A DNA stretch of 64,000 bases from Hericium rajendrae (lineage: Eukaryota > Basidiomycota > Agaricomycetes > Russulales > Hericiaceae). Each line of letters opens with the position of its first letter. The stretch's first letter is position 1. Below are positions 46,601 to 56,090 of this stretch, one piece after another. The position numbers were made by a program, and so were the translations under genes. The notes beneath the pieces are model-generated. The model ran no database searches, was not told the origin of the DNA, and worked only from the letters and a program-made list of their open reading frames with translations. The stretch spans positions 4,836,001 to 4,900,000 of the forward strand of contig CM065878.1 of NCBI GenBank assembly GCA_033439255.1. Direction: 5' to 3'.

Positions 46601-49600
46601 TCAGACACGAGAAACGGAGTTGCTGCTGATTTGCCTGATCCCGGCAAAGACTCGGCGGATGCGGTGGATCGAGTCAGATGCGAAGTCGGCAGGACGAAAA
46701 ACCATGGAAGAGTGTACCTTGGAATATCCAAAATCGGTGCCCCTGTCCGCGAAAGTGCACTTGACAGCTTGAAGCATCGAGCACCTCTGGCGATCGGTGA
46801 AGTCGTGAGGCTACAGCTCGAAAATCAAGGAATTAATGTGTCGAATAGTGAAAGCAAGACGCGGGACGAACGCACCTCGAAGGATAAAGAGATCGAAGAT
46901 ACTAAGGGGAGCGAGGGGGCGCGCCATACCACCAATGAACGCGAAAATGCGTTCACTCGGAAAACGGTAATGGAAACGTGTTACAACGACTTAGGGGGGA
47001 AAACACGGCCCTCGAGTGATAAGGAAAGCGCCGCCCATCCAGAACAAAAGAGCGATGATCGCAGAACTATGGCGCGATCCTGCGAGGACGGAATCCACTC
47101 GCCAAATGGCAAAGGAGAACCACGGGCAGAATATAACTTGGGAAATGAGCCTGACAGGCTCGCTGACGCGAATAACTTGGCACGTTATAGCGCTAGCGAC
47201 GCGAGCCATGCGCGAGATTGGGGAAACATCAGAAGGTCAGACTTCGAAGAATGGGAGAAGCAGGGACTCACCTTTGCGAACAACGTGTCCGCCGAAATGG
47301 GGAAAGTCGCAGATAGCCCGCCCGGGTCTCGAACCTGCGTTACCAAGGAGTCCTTGCAGAGGGTCAAAAGCCCAGTGAAAGGAAAGCATGTTTCGGGGAA
47401 TATGAGCATGCTGCGCAATGTCGGAATCGAGTCAGCACAATGCGCCACTCATGGAAAAACCTGCTCGCGAGACAGAAACGGCGAAGTTAGTCTCTCAGGA
47501 CGCGGGAAAGAACGCCGCGGGATACTCACCGCGGACAGGGAGATCCGTCGTTTTGGTGGTACGACGGGCGAAGTAGGCTGTGTCGCGGGGATTGTGGGCA
47601 AGCCGCAAGGGCGTAGTAAGGAGGGTTACACCTCCGGGGCTGGGAAGAATCGAGAAAACATGATAATCCGAGCTGACAAGCTCGAGGTCTCCTCAAGCAC
47701 GAGCAAGGAATTAGAAGACGACGCTCAGTATATAAAGGCGCGATCAAACAGAAAAACGTACTCACCTCAGGTTCCAGCATCCTCATCGCTCCCGCGCCAA
47801 CCATCACTCTTACTCCTCGAAACTCCATCCTCCCTATACGTGATGGGCAGCGAATTACGCGTATGCCCCATCATGAGCAGCCCGCTTCGAGGTATTCTCC
47901 CCTCTGTCGTGTCAGAGAACGTTCGAGGACTTACCCTAGAATCAGACGTGAATGGAGCGGACTACCACGAGCTCCTTGGCGTCCTCCAGCGTGCGAAAGC
48001 ACGATTTACTGAAATTCGTGACGCGGGAGATCTCCACGGCACGACCGTAGTCACCGACAAAGGTATCGTTGCAGGGATGGGCACAGAAGGACACGCAGGC
48101 CTTCCCTACATCGACATGGCGCTCGTCAACAGCGAGCTCCGAGTCCACTTACCTGGAGTGGGGAATTGTGCCCATTACATCGGCCACGGCATAATGCGGT
48201 ATTACCTGGACGAGCTCATCACCGAAAGGACGCGGGAGCTCGAATCGGACGACGACGACGAAGCTCCGGACCGTGGACACGAGTGGTCCTTTCAAGACCT
48301 TCGGCCCTTTCGTGAGAGATCGGGCGTTGTCAGCGCCAGCACCCCTCCCGAGACGGATCCCGCACCCTCTCTTAACTCCAGCCCCACGGGAGGTCTCACT
48401 TACCCTCCCGAACCCCTCAGAACTCCCGAAGCCTACGCCGCACTCGATCATTACCCCGCATCAGCGAATTTTTCTTTCGGCCTTCCTCCGGCGGGATCCC
48501 CTTCGCTCGACGGCACCTGCACGCAAGTTCCACCCCCAACTGGAAAGCTCGCTCACGCGCTCACCTGGGCACAAGCTGCGCAAGATCAAGAGGAGGACGT
48601 TGAAGGCACTGGAGCTGAGGGAGAGGATTTGGTGGAAAAGGGAGGACGGCTCAGTGGGTCCGATTCCGCAGGATCGTCCTGCCCATCTCTCGAGTCCATC
48701 GCGAGCGACGAGATCGACGCATTAGTATTCGGTCTGGGGCATCTCTGCGAAGGTACGCTTGAGAAGATTACTGAGCTATACCGCGGCGCCGGTATCGCTA
48801 TTCCCCCGCCCGACACCACCTACAAAGTCGAGTCGATGCTGGCTCTCCTCACCCCTACCATCCTCGACGAGATTCGATGCACGACCGCCGATTCTGACAC
48901 CACGTCCGAGTCCTCTGCGAGCAACGACTCTCTGCCCCAGGTAGTCATACCTGTCACCCCGCCTTCTCCCGACACACGCTCCCGAATCGAGGCCTACATC
49001 GCGACTCACGTCGGATCGGACGCCGACATATCCGAAACGCAGTCCACTATGTCCATTGCCTCGAGCCGCGAATACAGGACGGCCATGGAGATCGACGTGC
49101 AGGACGATTCCGACGAGGAACGCGCTGTCGAACTAACGGAAGCCCTCGATCAGCAAACCGACGACACCCCCAGCAGGTTCGACGGCGACCACGTCTATCC
49201 CGTCAACCCTCAGATCTCACTCCCAGGATTTCGTGCTCAAGCCGACGGGTCAGCGCGCGCAGATTCGCTCACCTACCCCCACTCCTTCATGGGATTGAAG
49301 CCCACAACTTTCATCACCGGCGAGCTTCGCGACCGCTTTCTCGTACCCGACCTCATCGCGCTCGCTGACTCTCCATTCCATTTTTCGGCACTCGGGACTT
49401 ATTACTATTGGCGCGGACTTTGCAGGATGGTCATCCTTTGTGTACGCGACAACGTCACGCTGATCCGTCGACACTTCGATCGAGGAAACCCCGAGCTTCA
49501 AGATGCTCTCAACCATCCAGCCCTCAAGTTCATACGGGAGTACGCGGGATCCCCGGATGCGCCGCTAAGCCCACTCTTTCGCGACTCCGAGGCTCGGTTC

Positions 49601-49849
49601 CTACTCATCACCGCAGACTTCTTTCGATCCCAGAGGCGTCTCGAGTACGCCAACGCACTCGAGCAACTCGTATCGATTCACTTCGCTGACGATACACTTA
49701 TTCGCAATGTCATCGAAAGTGGACTGGTCGACGGACTTCAACTCCCCATGCTTGCCAAGCTTTACGATCGTGAATTCAAGGAGTGGTATGACATCGTCAA
49801 GGAATACCTCATCGACGAGCGTACTATCCTTGAAGAAAATGACGACTAA
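43652..49849 (+). CDS. E2 giant gag-protease polyprotein, 2065 residues
   Basis: One open frame. Residues 1-60 are Gly/Pro/Gln-rich. About 60-260 is capsid-like (PLPGTKNAPIKFKGEYNYV, YTRGFVKIAGWL). An acidic-basic stretch comes next, then a CCHC zinc knuckle CYGCGDQGHGLNNC near residue 430 and a retropepsin with IDTGSQLN near 805-812 and MLLGRPWQRGN after it. Beyond the protease are about 1,100 further residues: a charged disordered stretch, a short ordered block (VTDKGIVAGMGTEGHAG), another disordered stretch, and a conserved helical C-terminal domain from about 1840 (FLVPDLIALADS, SIHFADDTLIRNV, LYDREFKEWYDIV). The C-terminal domain is shared with E1. Most Gypsy gag-protease parts are far shorter. 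It ends 575 bp before the likely pol start. Confidence 0.85.
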   Translation: MNVNIPAGQGIGPAVNPNIGGAPVAPAGQGVQPQAGQGAQAQVGQGMQPQAVAPVPSILTLPLPGTKNAPIKFKGEYNYVKKFVDHFERLCNQNNVVLDAEKCVSITQYCSREVTEFIEGLESYRANNWNNLKSDLLKYYDADLYDQRFKKRDLAKYISQTKRKRMGNLASWKKYTRGFVKIAGWLLQKNKITQAEHAAFFWRGIGREFRKIIEARYLSSHPNHNRSQPYDMQAVEVIAETMLTRNRFDDILDESSDEDPTDWSGSDDSEDEDSSDEDNHLNEHRRGKKARHNRKKMTPKKKRVRYADDEEVEYKAPRSNTLPPPRQAPNNQDTMEDLIQQLSQLSINDPQYAMVYYRALRLDKIITEIMPPPAVKGQGATLNAEPRRLPTPPPRTPWPRDPPPHIGNNNSGGSGSTTFPPNRRNEMTCYGCGDQGHGLNNCRRLEELISQGTLARDAQRRITHGNGAFIRRFQDETIIAAAARERAEQQAPAQSTPIARTNLIQVIEYERESDDEDGGVFLMAGDTDEEDYLAYPVERSPKSTSQARRTTFDGVYPPKRPVTVKPSGKATGSTPTPKNVPRTSQAPRIPGERVGHPRNGPITRSSRNEEKGKAPEPRTEREDVPMDWRATNVDSDSDEEDPLDKKRREMKGKPLIPRIEPSPSNPSGQQPIDTQDRLFDPGDDDQIMEDVTPATAQLKRVKPSASAKGENERRKPAPRKSAISVDPSQVVKQMLRTPIQLSIGDLLGSSSEIQSVLSESMKKRNQTMNTTIMGEGAGVHSLFRPPRGPLIKVQFQYREKDITGIIDTGSQLNILSLEAWRKKVRLPIDLNQKIEMHDANGGTGQLIGLVRKVPLSFGEVTTKADLYIGEQVPFEMLLGRPWQRGNLVSIDEREDGTYLVQKDPEQPDRALWEVLVEEETAHFGPFLVEASDPRENTDVRTYFASIGGSTYPVVGETTRTRLWNDEDEALNAEVMVTESDGTVSDTRNGVAADLPDPGKDSADAVDRVRCEVGRTKNHGRVYLGISKIGAPVRESALDSLKHRAPLAIGEVVRLQLENQGINVSNSESKTRDERTSKDKEIEDTKGSEGARHTTNERENAFTRKTVMETCYNDLGGKTRPSSDKESAAHPEQKSDDRRTMARSCEDGIHSPNGKGEPRAEYNLGNEPDRLADANNLARYSASDASHARDWGNIRRSDFEEWEKQGLTFANNVSAEMGKVADSPPGSRTCVTKESLQRVKSPVKGKHVSGNMSMLRNVGIESAQCATHGKTCSRDRNGEVSLSGRGKERRGILTADREIRRFGGTTGEVGCVAGIVGKPQGRSKEGYTSGAGKNRENMIIRADKLEVSSSTSKELEDDAQYIKARSNRKTYSPQVPASSSLPRQPSLLLLETPSSLYVMGSELRVCPIMSSPLRGILPSVVSENVRGLTLESDVNGADYHELLGVLQRAKARFTEIRDAGDLHGTTVVTDKGIVAGMGTEGHAGLPYIDMALVNSELRVHLPGVGNCAHYIGHGIMRYYLDELITERTRELESDDDDEAPDRGHEWSFQDLRPFRERSGVVSASTPPETDPAPSLNSSPTGGLTYPPEPLRTPEAYAALDHYPASANFSFGLPPAGSPSLDGTCTQVPPPTGKLAHALTWAQAAQDQEEDVEGTGAEGEDLVEKGGRLSGSDSAGSSCPSLESIASDEIDALVFGLGHLCEGTLEKITELYRGAGIAIPPPDTTYKVESMLALLTPTILDEIRCTTADSDTTSESSASNDSLPQVVIPVTPPSPDTRSRIEAYIATHVGSDADISETQSTMSIASSREYRTAMEIDVQDDSDEERAVELTEALDQQTDDTPSRFDGDHVYPVNPQISLPGFRAQADGSARADSLTYPHSFMGLKPTTFITGELRDRFLVPDLIALADSPFHFSALGTYYYWRGLCRMVILCVRDNVTLIRRHFDRGNPELQDALNHPALKFIREYAGSPDAPLSPLFRDSEARFLLITADFFRSQRRLEYANALEQLVSIHFADDTLIRNVIESGLVDGLQLPMLAKLYDREFKEWYDIVKEYLIDERTILEENDD

Positions 49850-49889
49850 GGTGCGCGCCCGAAATCTCTTCGAGCCGGACTCAATATTT

Positions 49890-49902
49890 AAGTTCCCCGC
49901 GG
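49890..49902 (+). promoter_or_regulatory. E2 internal copy of the pre-3'-LTR motif
   Basis: AAGTTCCCCGCGG, 41 bp after the gag stop; the same 13 bases recur at 53637-53649, one base before the 3' LTR. E1 has the equivalent pair at 14009 and 17801. Confidence 0.6.
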
Positions 49903-50423
49903 TCAGGCCTGTTTTGCCACTTTCCCCTATCCTCACCTATCGCTATGACTTTTCGCATCTGCCGGCGTCGATCGCTATCTCGGACCTGTCTGAATTTGTA
50001 CGTCTACGTTTGCCCCTTGCTTTTCGAATAATCCATAAAACCCAAAAACATCACTATAATCTATACTTAAAAATCCAAAAACATCTTCCTTCCAGTCTTC
50101 ATTCCTCAGATCCTCTGTATGATAACCTGTCGGTGCCTCTTCCCCTTCCCTATGCCTCTTCTTCTCCTACTATGAAACCCCTTGTGTTAACCTTGGACTT
50201 TCGGGCCTCGGACCTTTGCTTTATTTCTTTGTGTAGCGCTCCTTGCCATCGGATATCTGGGATCCCCAATGACACGTATTGCGCATCATTTGATTCACGT
50301 CCTGCGGCAACCTGCCTCTTCGCATCGACCTTGCTCCATGGGAATAATAATCCTACTTGCAGGACAGGTGGAATAACTTCGGTACTTCTGAACTTGGTCG
50401 AAAGTCATGCACAATCCTTCACC

Positions 50424-53400
50424 ATGTACAAACGCGTTGACAAGAAGGTTAAACCAGTGCCTGGGACATTCCCGGAATCTGCACGAGTCCATCGACGAAT
50501 TCCCGAAGATCCACTTCTGACCCTGCCACATTTACCAAAGCTACCGCCTGACTTCCAGCCGACGGCACGTATCACCGAAGAACGTCGTAACATCCTAAAA
50601 ATCAATACGGAGGGGTTCCTATGGCCAGAAGAGGAGAAGCTCTTCACGCACATCATGGTGCTAAATGAGGAGGCCCTTGCCTTTGAAGAGACTCAGCGCG
50701 GGACCCTCAAAGAATCCTATTTCACGCCATACATTATTCCCACTGTACCTCATAGTCCCTGGGAGTACCGAAACATACCGATCCCACCTGGAATAAAGGA
50801 CAAGGTCATCACACTAATCAAAGAAAAAATTGCAGCCGGAGTATATGAGCCATCTCAATCAGCTTATCGTTCCCGCTGGTTTTGCGTATTGAAGAAAAAT
50901 GGCAAGCTCCGTATTGTACACGATCTTCAGCCACTCAACAAGGTGACCATCCGAGATTCAGGAGTCCCACCTATCTTGGATAACTTTGTTGAACCTTTTG
51001 CAGGGCGGGCATGTAACACTGTCTTTGATCTCTTCTGGGGATTCGATGCACGAAAAGTTCATCCTGAAAGCCGTGATCTCACTGCATTTCTGACGCCGCT
51101 TGGACTTCTCCGCATCACATCAATGCCCATGGGCTTTACCAACTCCCCAGCTGAATTTCAGAATTGCATGGTGTTCATCCTGCAGCCTGAAATCCCTGAA
51201 CATGCCAACATCTTCATTGATGACTTGGCAGTTAGAGGGCCAAAGACTCAGTACCTCAATGAAAAAGGAGAACCAGAGGTGTTATCGGAAAATCCAGGAA
51301 TTCGGCGATTCATCTGGGAACATGCGCAGGATGTTCATCGGATTATGCACCGCATCAAGCATGCCGGAGCGACGTTCGCACCCAACAAGGTTCAGATTTG
51401 CCGCCCGAGTGTGGATATTCTGGGGCAGACGTGCACACAGGATGGACGCATACCAGAAGATAAAAAGGTTTCCAAAATTCTCAATTGGCCCCCACTAAAG
51501 ACCCCAAAAGACGTGCGAGGATTTTTAGGTCTATGTGGCACAGTCCGCATCTGGATTCCTGGATACTCCCAGATCATCCGACCACTCACTGAACTTACTC
51601 GAAAGGAAGCTGAGTTTATTTGGGATGAACGGCGGCAAAAAGCCTTTGATCAGCTGAAGAAGCTTGTCACAACGGCACCTGCTTTACGAGCTATCGACTA
51701 CTCATCGGACAAGCCTATCATATTATCAGTTGACTCAAGTAAGCATGCCGTCGGATTCATTCTCTCCCAGTTAGATGAAGAAGGCCGACGAAGACCTGCT
51801 CGATATGGATCATTGCCCATGAGCGAAGTAGAGTCTCGTTACTCTCAGCCAAAGCTGGAATTATTCGGGTTGTACCGAGCCCTCAAACATTACAGCATAC
51901 ATCTTATTGGTGCCACAGATCTTTACGTCGAGGTTGATGCCAAGTACATCAAGGGAATGTTAAATGCCCCAGACCTTCAGCCGAATGCCGCTATCAATCG
52001 ATGGATCCAAGGAATCCTCATGTTCGACTTCACCCTTGTCCATGTACCGGCGGATAAATTTAAAGGGCCAGATGCTTTGTCACGACGAGAACCTGCTGAA
52101 GGGGAACACGAAGAGGAGGATGATGATTCATGGCTGGACAACATTGCACTCTATGCCACGATCTCTAAAACATCCCCATCTGTTCCACATCACTATTCGG
52201 TTAGGAAATTGCCGTCATTCATATTTTCAGCCACCATTCGACTTGACCAGGAGCTGCAGGATATTTTCAGATTTCTGAAGACTCTTCAGTATCCTGCCAA
52301 AGTCAAGACTGTACAGGATGATCGACGCTTTCTACAAAAGGTAGCTCGGTTTTTCGTCAAAGGAGATTCCATGTATCGAAGGAATGGAAATGAACACCCC
52401 TTCAAAGTGATCTTTGGTCACGATGAGCGTACAAAGTTGCTTACTGAAGCACATGAAGGACTTGGACATCGAGGGGAGCAATCTGTGTTCGAGACACTTC
52501 GACTCCGATTCTATTGGCCACATATGAGGCACGATGTACGACATCATGTGCGTTCTTGTCACGAGTGCCAAATTCGAAGTCTAAAGAGAAAGGTCATTCC
52601 ACCCACGATCTCGACACCCTCAAACTTATGGGTGAAGGTGTACCTTGACCTAATGGACTTACCACAGGTAGGAGGAGACAATGGGTTTCAATACATAGTG
52701 GCAGCACGAGACGACCTTTCCCGAGCCTCGGAAGGGCGAGCCCTTCGCAACAAAAGATCCGAGAATCTTGCCAACTTCCTCTGGGAAGAAATATACTGCC
52801 GATACGGAGCAATTGGCCAGGTGGTCACAGACAATGGAAAGGAGTTCCTGGGCGCATTTCGCAAGCTGACAGAAGAAATGGGAACACCGCACGTTACCAT
52901 CTCCCCTTATAATTCTCGAGCAAATGGAGTTGTAGAACGCGGGCACTTTATTATCCGAGAAGCCATTATCAAATCCTGTGAAGGAAAGATTCATAAATGG
53001 CCTCAAAAAGTCGCACAGGCATTCTTTGCTGACCGAATTACCGTTAGTCAATCAACAGGATTTTCCCCCTACTACCTCCTTCATGGATGTCATCCGGTAC
53101 TTCCATTTGACCTCACCGAAGCCACATTCCTTGTTGAAGGATTTAAATCAGGAATGGAGGAAGCCGATCTTCTAGCACTTCGAATTCGCCAATTGGAGAA
53201 GCGGCCATCAGATGTAGCCAAAGCAGCTTTGACCCTCAAGCAGCATAGATTGGGGTCAAAAGAGAAGTTTGAACGACGATTTGCACGAAAAATGATAACA
53301 GAATACTATCAGCCCGGAGACCTAGTCCTGATGCGCAACACAGGCATAGAGCTTAGTGCTGATCGAAAGGCAAAGCCTCGCTATCTTGGTCCATATGTCG

Positions 53401-53606
53401 TGGAAAGAAGGACAAAGGGAGGTTCATATGTGCTACGAGAACCAAGTGGAGCATACCTTAAATATGCAAGTGCAGCCTTTAGGCTCCTACCTTACATCGC
53501 TCGATCGGGATCAGAGCTTCCCAAGATAGGTCGAAAACTTGTGGAGGCCGAAAGTTCGGATTCTGAGGAATCTTCTTCCGAAGATGGATCTTCTCATGAC
53601 GATTAG
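50424..53606 (+). CDS. E2 pol: RT, RNase H, integrase, 1060 residues
   Basis: Start chosen at MYKRVDKKVKPVPGTFPES because E1 aligns from the same point. The frame is open further upstream but that part shows no similarity. RT has NIFIDDLAV (residue about 263), so Phe replaces the usual Tyr of YxDD. RNase H begins near 433 (LSVDSSKHAVGF) and ends near PDALSRR. Integrase HHCC is at about 676-711 (HEGLGHRGEQ, CHECQ), with the DDE triad near VYLDLMD (738), VTDNGKEF (801) and VVERGH (835). An SH3-like tail (KPRYLGPYVVERR) and an acidic end close the protein. There is no chromodomain. How pol is translated from a frame well downstream of gag is not evident. Confidence 0.88.
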   Translation: MYKRVDKKVKPVPGTFPESARVHRRIPEDPLLTLPHLPKLPPDFQPTARITEERRNILKINTEGFLWPEEEKLFTHIMVLNEEALAFEETQRGTLKESYFTPYIIPTVPHSPWEYRNIPIPPGIKDKVITLIKEKIAAGVYEPSQSAYRSRWFCVLKKNGKLRIVHDLQPLNKVTIRDSGVPPILDNFVEPFAGRACNTVFDLFWGFDARKVHPESRDLTAFLTPLGLLRITSMPMGFTNSPAEFQNCMVFILQPEIPEHANIFIDDLAVRGPKTQYLNEKGEPEVLSENPGIRRFIWEHAQDVHRIMHRIKHAGATFAPNKVQICRPSVDILGQTCTQDGRIPEDKKVSKILNWPPLKTPKDVRGFLGLCGTVRIWIPGYSQIIRPLTELTRKEAEFIWDERRQKAFDQLKKLVTTAPALRAIDYSSDKPIILSVDSSKHAVGFILSQLDEEGRRRPARYGSLPMSEVESRYSQPKLELFGLYRALKHYSIHLIGATDLYVEVDAKYIKGMLNAPDLQPNAAINRWIQGILMFDFTLVHVPADKFKGPDALSRREPAEGEHEEEDDDSWLDNIALYATISKTSPSVPHHYSVRKLPSFIFSATIRLDQELQDIFRFLKTLQYPAKVKTVQDDRRFLQKVARFFVKGDSMYRRNGNEHPFKVIFGHDERTKLLTEAHEGLGHRGEQSVFETLRLRFYWPHMRHDVRHHVRSCHECQIRSLKRKVIPPTISTPSNLWVKVYLDLMDLPQVGGDNGFQYIVAARDDLSRASEGRALRNKRSENLANFLWEEIYCRYGAIGQVVTDNGKEFLGAFRKLTEEMGTPHVTISPYNSRANGVVERGHFIIREAIIKSCEGKIHKWPQKVAQAFFADRITVSQSTGFSPYYLLHGCHPVLPFDLTEATFLVEGFKSGMEEADLLALRIRQLEKRPSDVAKAALTLKQHRLGSKEKFERRFARKMITEYYQPGDLVLMRNTGIELSADRKAKPRYLGPYVVERRTKGGSYVLREPSGAYLKYASAAFRLLPYIARSGSELPKIGRKLVEAESSDSEESSSEDGSSHDD

Positions 53607-53613
53607 GACGGTT

Positions 53614-53650
53614 GCAACTGGGGACAGTTGCCATTCAAGTTCCCCGCGGA
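53614..53650 (+). other. E2 hairpin plus motif abutting the 3' LTR
   Basis: A perfect 7-bp hairpin (GCAACTG, loop GGGA, CAGTTGC; 53614-53631) is followed by AAGTTCCCCGCGG and one A, then the LTR. It has the same order as in E1 and is not purine-rich. Confidence 0.5.
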
Positions 53651-55876
53651 TGTCGCGCTTGCAACATGTTTTGAGCGCTAACATGAAGAAAAGGGCGGCG
53701 CATCACTCATTTCGCTTATAAGATGAGAAGAAGCAACGTCATATAAGAATTTGCCAACCTGCATCAAAAGCATCCCACAAACACGCTGCACTCTCTCTAA
53801 AAGCCCCCATTCACGCTCCCTCTTGACTCCGCCCTTCATGCTCCAACGCATCATGGCCTGGTTCGATTCTCTTCTTAATCCTGCTCCCGAACTTCGCCGG
53901 CCTGCTCCCACCGAGAATCTCCCTCCTCTCTTCCTAGCAGTCCATCACGATTCCCTGCGAAGCGTCACTACCGAGAGACTCAATTTTTACCTCGGAGGGA
54001 ATCTCATCACTGCCAACCCCAGATACCGTCTAACGGTTCTCGACGGGCCAGAGCCACCTGACCCTCGACGAATTCTTGAAGGTATGCAGGACATCGCCGA
54101 CCAGATATCCATCGCTGCACGTCGTCAGGAGCAGGAGATCGAGACCGAACTCATCTTCAATGACCGTTCTTTTGTAACGTTGACTGATACGGATGTAGGG
54201 GACCTCCGACTGGAGGTAGAAAGGCACGAGAATGACGACATCCCCAACATCATGGCCGCTGCATTCCCTGCCACGCTCTCTGCTGCCCAATTCCCTCCTT
54301 CCATTCCGGCTGCTCCGAGCGCTCCCGCATTAGTTCCACCCCCGCCTACGCCAACACTTCCTGAGATCAGTGCCGACCCGACATTCCGTGCCCCCGGTAT
54401 CATCACCGTTATTCCCGAAGGGCCCTTCGGCCACATCTATGCTCGACAGTTCCATCAGTGCACCGGCTACGTCTGGGCCCCCTCCTCTGTTGATCTCCCT
54501 TTTAACTTCATGACCGTCCGGCTCATCACTGGAAACCTGCACTTCCCCTGGATCTCAGTCGTTAAGCCGACGATGCCCATTCGCAAAGGCCAGTTCATCT
54601 TGTTGATCTCGGACATCGAAGGATCCTGCGCCTATGGCGCTATCAAGGAACTCCTCTCGGTGACGGATACCTGGGCCGTTTGGAGAGTAAGACGTATGAA
54701 GGTGTGGACGATCTCGGGCCTGATTGGGGGGAGGAGCCGGCCAGCCCTGATCCCGATTCCACTTATGGATCTGGGTGCATCATCATGGTCGTGCCACGTC
54801 ATTGGTGCATCGGAGAAGGAAGAGAGAGGCAGAGGCTTACCAGAGATGGGGCAGAGGCAAAGGATCGGCTCAAGCCTTACGATCCACTGGATCTTTTCCA
54901 CTGCGTATACGAGGCCTCCACATATGCGACATCCTACAGCGGCCACTGCGAGCCTGCAGTCTTTGATCACATGCGCAAGGCCTGCCAGATCAAGAAGATC
55001 GCCATCGAGGCTGGAACCGCGAGGATGGATGTCGATGTAAAGGAGTGGGTTCGGAACGAGCCTCCTCGGGCCGAGTTTCATCCGACCATAGGAGACCCTT
55101 ACGCCTAAAAGGGACTGGTCATGTTCTTTGTCATATGTTTCCTGCACTTTGTCTTCGTCATGATGCTACATCACCTATGTTCTCTCATTTTCCTCTTGAT
55201 TTGTTTGGTCTCTGACTCATACGTCTGAGCGTTGACTCATTATGACTCTTACCTTCGTTTGACTCTTCCTGACTCACTATCCTGACCGACTCATCTCCTA
55301 GTCACCTACTTCGACTCACCCTTACTATACATGACTAGGAATGACTCACTCGTTTCATCTATCCTTTTTGATACATTTCTTACCCGCGCAGCCATAGGAG
55401 CTCTTAGGGTATATAAAGGCTGTTCCTGTAACACCAAATTCAAGTATCTTTGCCCCCAGTTTGTACGTCAGAATCCTCTAAGGTTCTTTTCTACAATCAA
55501 ATCCTGGTCAAGTTGCTTCACAAGCACTTTCAATCCACGTTATTCTACGAATTCACGTTGACGTCCAATCCACGAAGATACAAATCCAAGCAGTTATCAT
55601 TCCACGTATACGCACGTCCAGTCCGATCATCAATATTCACGTCCTACAAGTCATCGTACTTTTGATCATTGTCCATCGAGTGACAGTGTTCTACGAGCTT
55701 CTTCATCGCATCGCATACCCTCGACCTCCGTCTCCCACAGCCATAATCCTTGGCAAGTCGGATTCACACCAGAAGTAGAAGACAAATCCATCCCTCATCG
55801 AACAACTAGGAGTTCTCGGAAAAGTTACCAGAAAACCCAGACACCCCTAGGTCGGAAACCGCTTTTCCGCGTGACA
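53651..55876 (+). repeat. E2 3' LTR
   Basis: 2226 bp, uninterrupted, which proves that E3 inserted into the 5' copy after E2 was in place. TATA at 55410-55417. Followed by ACGC, the duplicated target also present at 33901-33904. Confidence 0.93.
53838..55107 (+). pseudogene. LTR-borne (U3) gene of E2, 3' LTR copy (fossil)
   Basis: Near-identical to 34092-35360 and related to the E1 LTR protein. A long part is open, but the whole is not. It lies after pol and before the TATA box, so it would be the last coding region on the genomic RNA. Confidence 0.6.
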
Positions 55877-56090
55877 ACGCGAGCGGCAACGGAGATCGGG
55901 GCTACACTAAGGTATTTGGTCGTGTTGTTGCTTGGTAAGCATCCCATGTCTAAGCTTCAGCTTCGCCGCTAACGCTTTCACCGTGTTTAACGTTCAGCGC
56001 TCAGCAACGAAGGATACACTGTCAATGGAGCTCTCGAACACTAACAACACGAATAGCAGCCATGTTTGAGTTTCTTAATTCCACCGGGTG

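Larger units (their letters stand above)
33905..55876 (+). mobile_element. E2: large Ty3/Gypsy-type LTR retrotransposon, hosting E3
   Basis: Spans 21,972 bp, of which about 14.9 kb is its own sequence. The 5' LTR is in two pieces, 33905-35925 and 43017-43220, separated by E3. The 3' LTR is 53651-55876. LTRs are about 2225 bp, start TGTCGCG and end CGCGTGACA, and differ at roughly eight places (about 0.3-0.4 %), so the insertion is recent but older than E1 and E3. The target-site duplication is ACGC (AACGC counting the shared A). Gag-protease and pol look whole; the LTR-borne gene has one or two breaks in each copy. Confidence 0.93.

Noticed and set aside
47314-47340. tRNA T-arm-like word on the minus strand (GGTTCGAGACCC)
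   Set aside because: No A-box, anticodon arm or acceptor pairing at the right distance, and it lies inside the well-supported gag frame of E2.
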